From an uncultured Bacteroidota bacterium (GTDB taxonomy: Bacteria; Bacteroidota; Bacteroidia; Chitinophagales; Saprospiraceae): DNA of 5,366 bases. The notes below the pieces were generated by a model. It did not search any database, was not told the origin of the DNA, and was given only the letters and a program-made list of their open reading frames with translations. The stretch covers positions 1 to 5,366 of the forward strand of contig CALGAA010000046.1 in NCBI GenBank assembly GCA_937952445.1, in the 5' to 3' direction. The position numbers and the translations under genes were made by a program. Below are positions 5,126 to 5,366 of the stretch, piece after piece. Every line of letters begins with the position of its first letter. Positions within the stretch are counted from its first letter, which is position 1.

Positions 5126-5366
5126 ATGAAAAGAAGGTTTACATTTATTTTAATAGGCTTTTTTCAGATGGTCCTGTGGGAAGCCCATGCCCATCCCACC
5201 GGGCCTGCCCTGGCTGACATTACGGTAGAGGGCGTTGTCACGGATGATGATGGAGAATCCCTAATCGGTGTGAACGTCATCGTCAAGGGAACCAACAAAG
5301 GAACATCTACAGATTTCGACGGAGCATTTACCCTGGAAGATGTGGATGAAAACGCTGTGTTAATTT
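5126..5366 (+). CDS. SusC/RagA-like TonB-dependent outer-membrane receptor, N-terminal fragment
   Basis: Only the first 80 codons are in the window; the frame is open at the right edge. Residues 1 to about 22 form a Sec signal peptide (MKRR, hydrophobic core, probable cleavage after AHA). Residues about 32-80 are a carboxypeptidase-regulatory-like (CarboxypepD_reg-like) domain: ITVEGVVTDDDGESLIGVNV, then VIVKGTNKGTSTDFDGAFTL. This is the hallmark N-terminal domain of SusC-family receptors, which import glycans or peptides across the outer membrane together with a SusD lipoprotein. The plug (FxxVVVTGYG-type TonB-box region) and barrel would lie beyond the window, as would any susD. The ATG at 5126 is the only start that gives a signal peptide; there is no Shine-Dalgarno sequence, but an A/T-rich leader. 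Other secreted proteins also carry this domain, so SusC is likely but not proven. Confidence 0.88.
   Translation, partial: MKRRFTFILIGFFQMVLWEAHAHPTGPALADITVEGVVTDDDGESLIGVNVIVKGTNKGTSTDFDGAFTLEDVDENAVLI

Noticed and set aside
4924..5127. 67-codon minus-strand open frame
   Set aside because: It lies in A/T-rich leader sequence of the SusC-like gene and resembles no protein family.

Overview
The window looks like a chromosomal segment from a free-living member of the Bacteroidota (Cytophagia/Saprospiria-like). It ends in the first 80 codons of what reads as a SusC/RagA-type outer-membrane receptor. It carries a Tat-exported Gfo/Idh/MocA oxidoreductase of the kind expanded in Bacteroidota and Planctomycetes. 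Its genes lack Shine-Dalgarno sequences and have A/T-rich leaders, and TAnnTTTG-like promoter boxes can be found. The genus cannot be told from the sequence.

Layout. Positions 1-729 hold no convincing gene. Most of 161-620 is a mosaic of two interleaved, degenerate repeat families: a ~60-base palindrome-rich unit in three copies, and a ~45-base unit in about five copies. Positions 2798-730 (minus strand) hold a likely two-gene operon. The first gene is a cytoplasmic aldo/keto reductase of the L-glyceraldehyde-3-phosphate reductase (Gpr/YghZ) type. After a 23-base gap comes a secreted nucleoside hydrolase whose last ~15 codons run into a REP-like palindrome. A 315-base divergent intergenic region separates this operon from the Tat-dependent Gfo/Idh/MocA oxidoreductase at 3114-4451 (plus strand). 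That gene is followed by a 14-bp perfect stem resembling a terminator. Positions 4552-5125 are non-coding or decayed, with an A/T-rich inverted-repeat cluster and a promoter-like sequence near 4931-4967. The SusC-like gene starts at 5126 and runs off the window.

How the genes may work together. The set suggests uptake and breakdown of sugar-containing compounds: a TonB-dependent receptor for import across the outer membrane, a periplasmic NAD(P)-type glycoside/sugar oxidoreductase, a periplasmic N-riboside (or related N-glycoside) hydrolase, and a cytoplasmic carbonyl reductase. This is inferred from gene families and adjacency; the substrate is not visible in the sequence. No clearly new multi-gene system is evident. 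The least explained parts are the repeat mosaic at 161-620, the repeat-derived tail of the nucleoside hydrolase, and the unexplained 4552-4930 segment.
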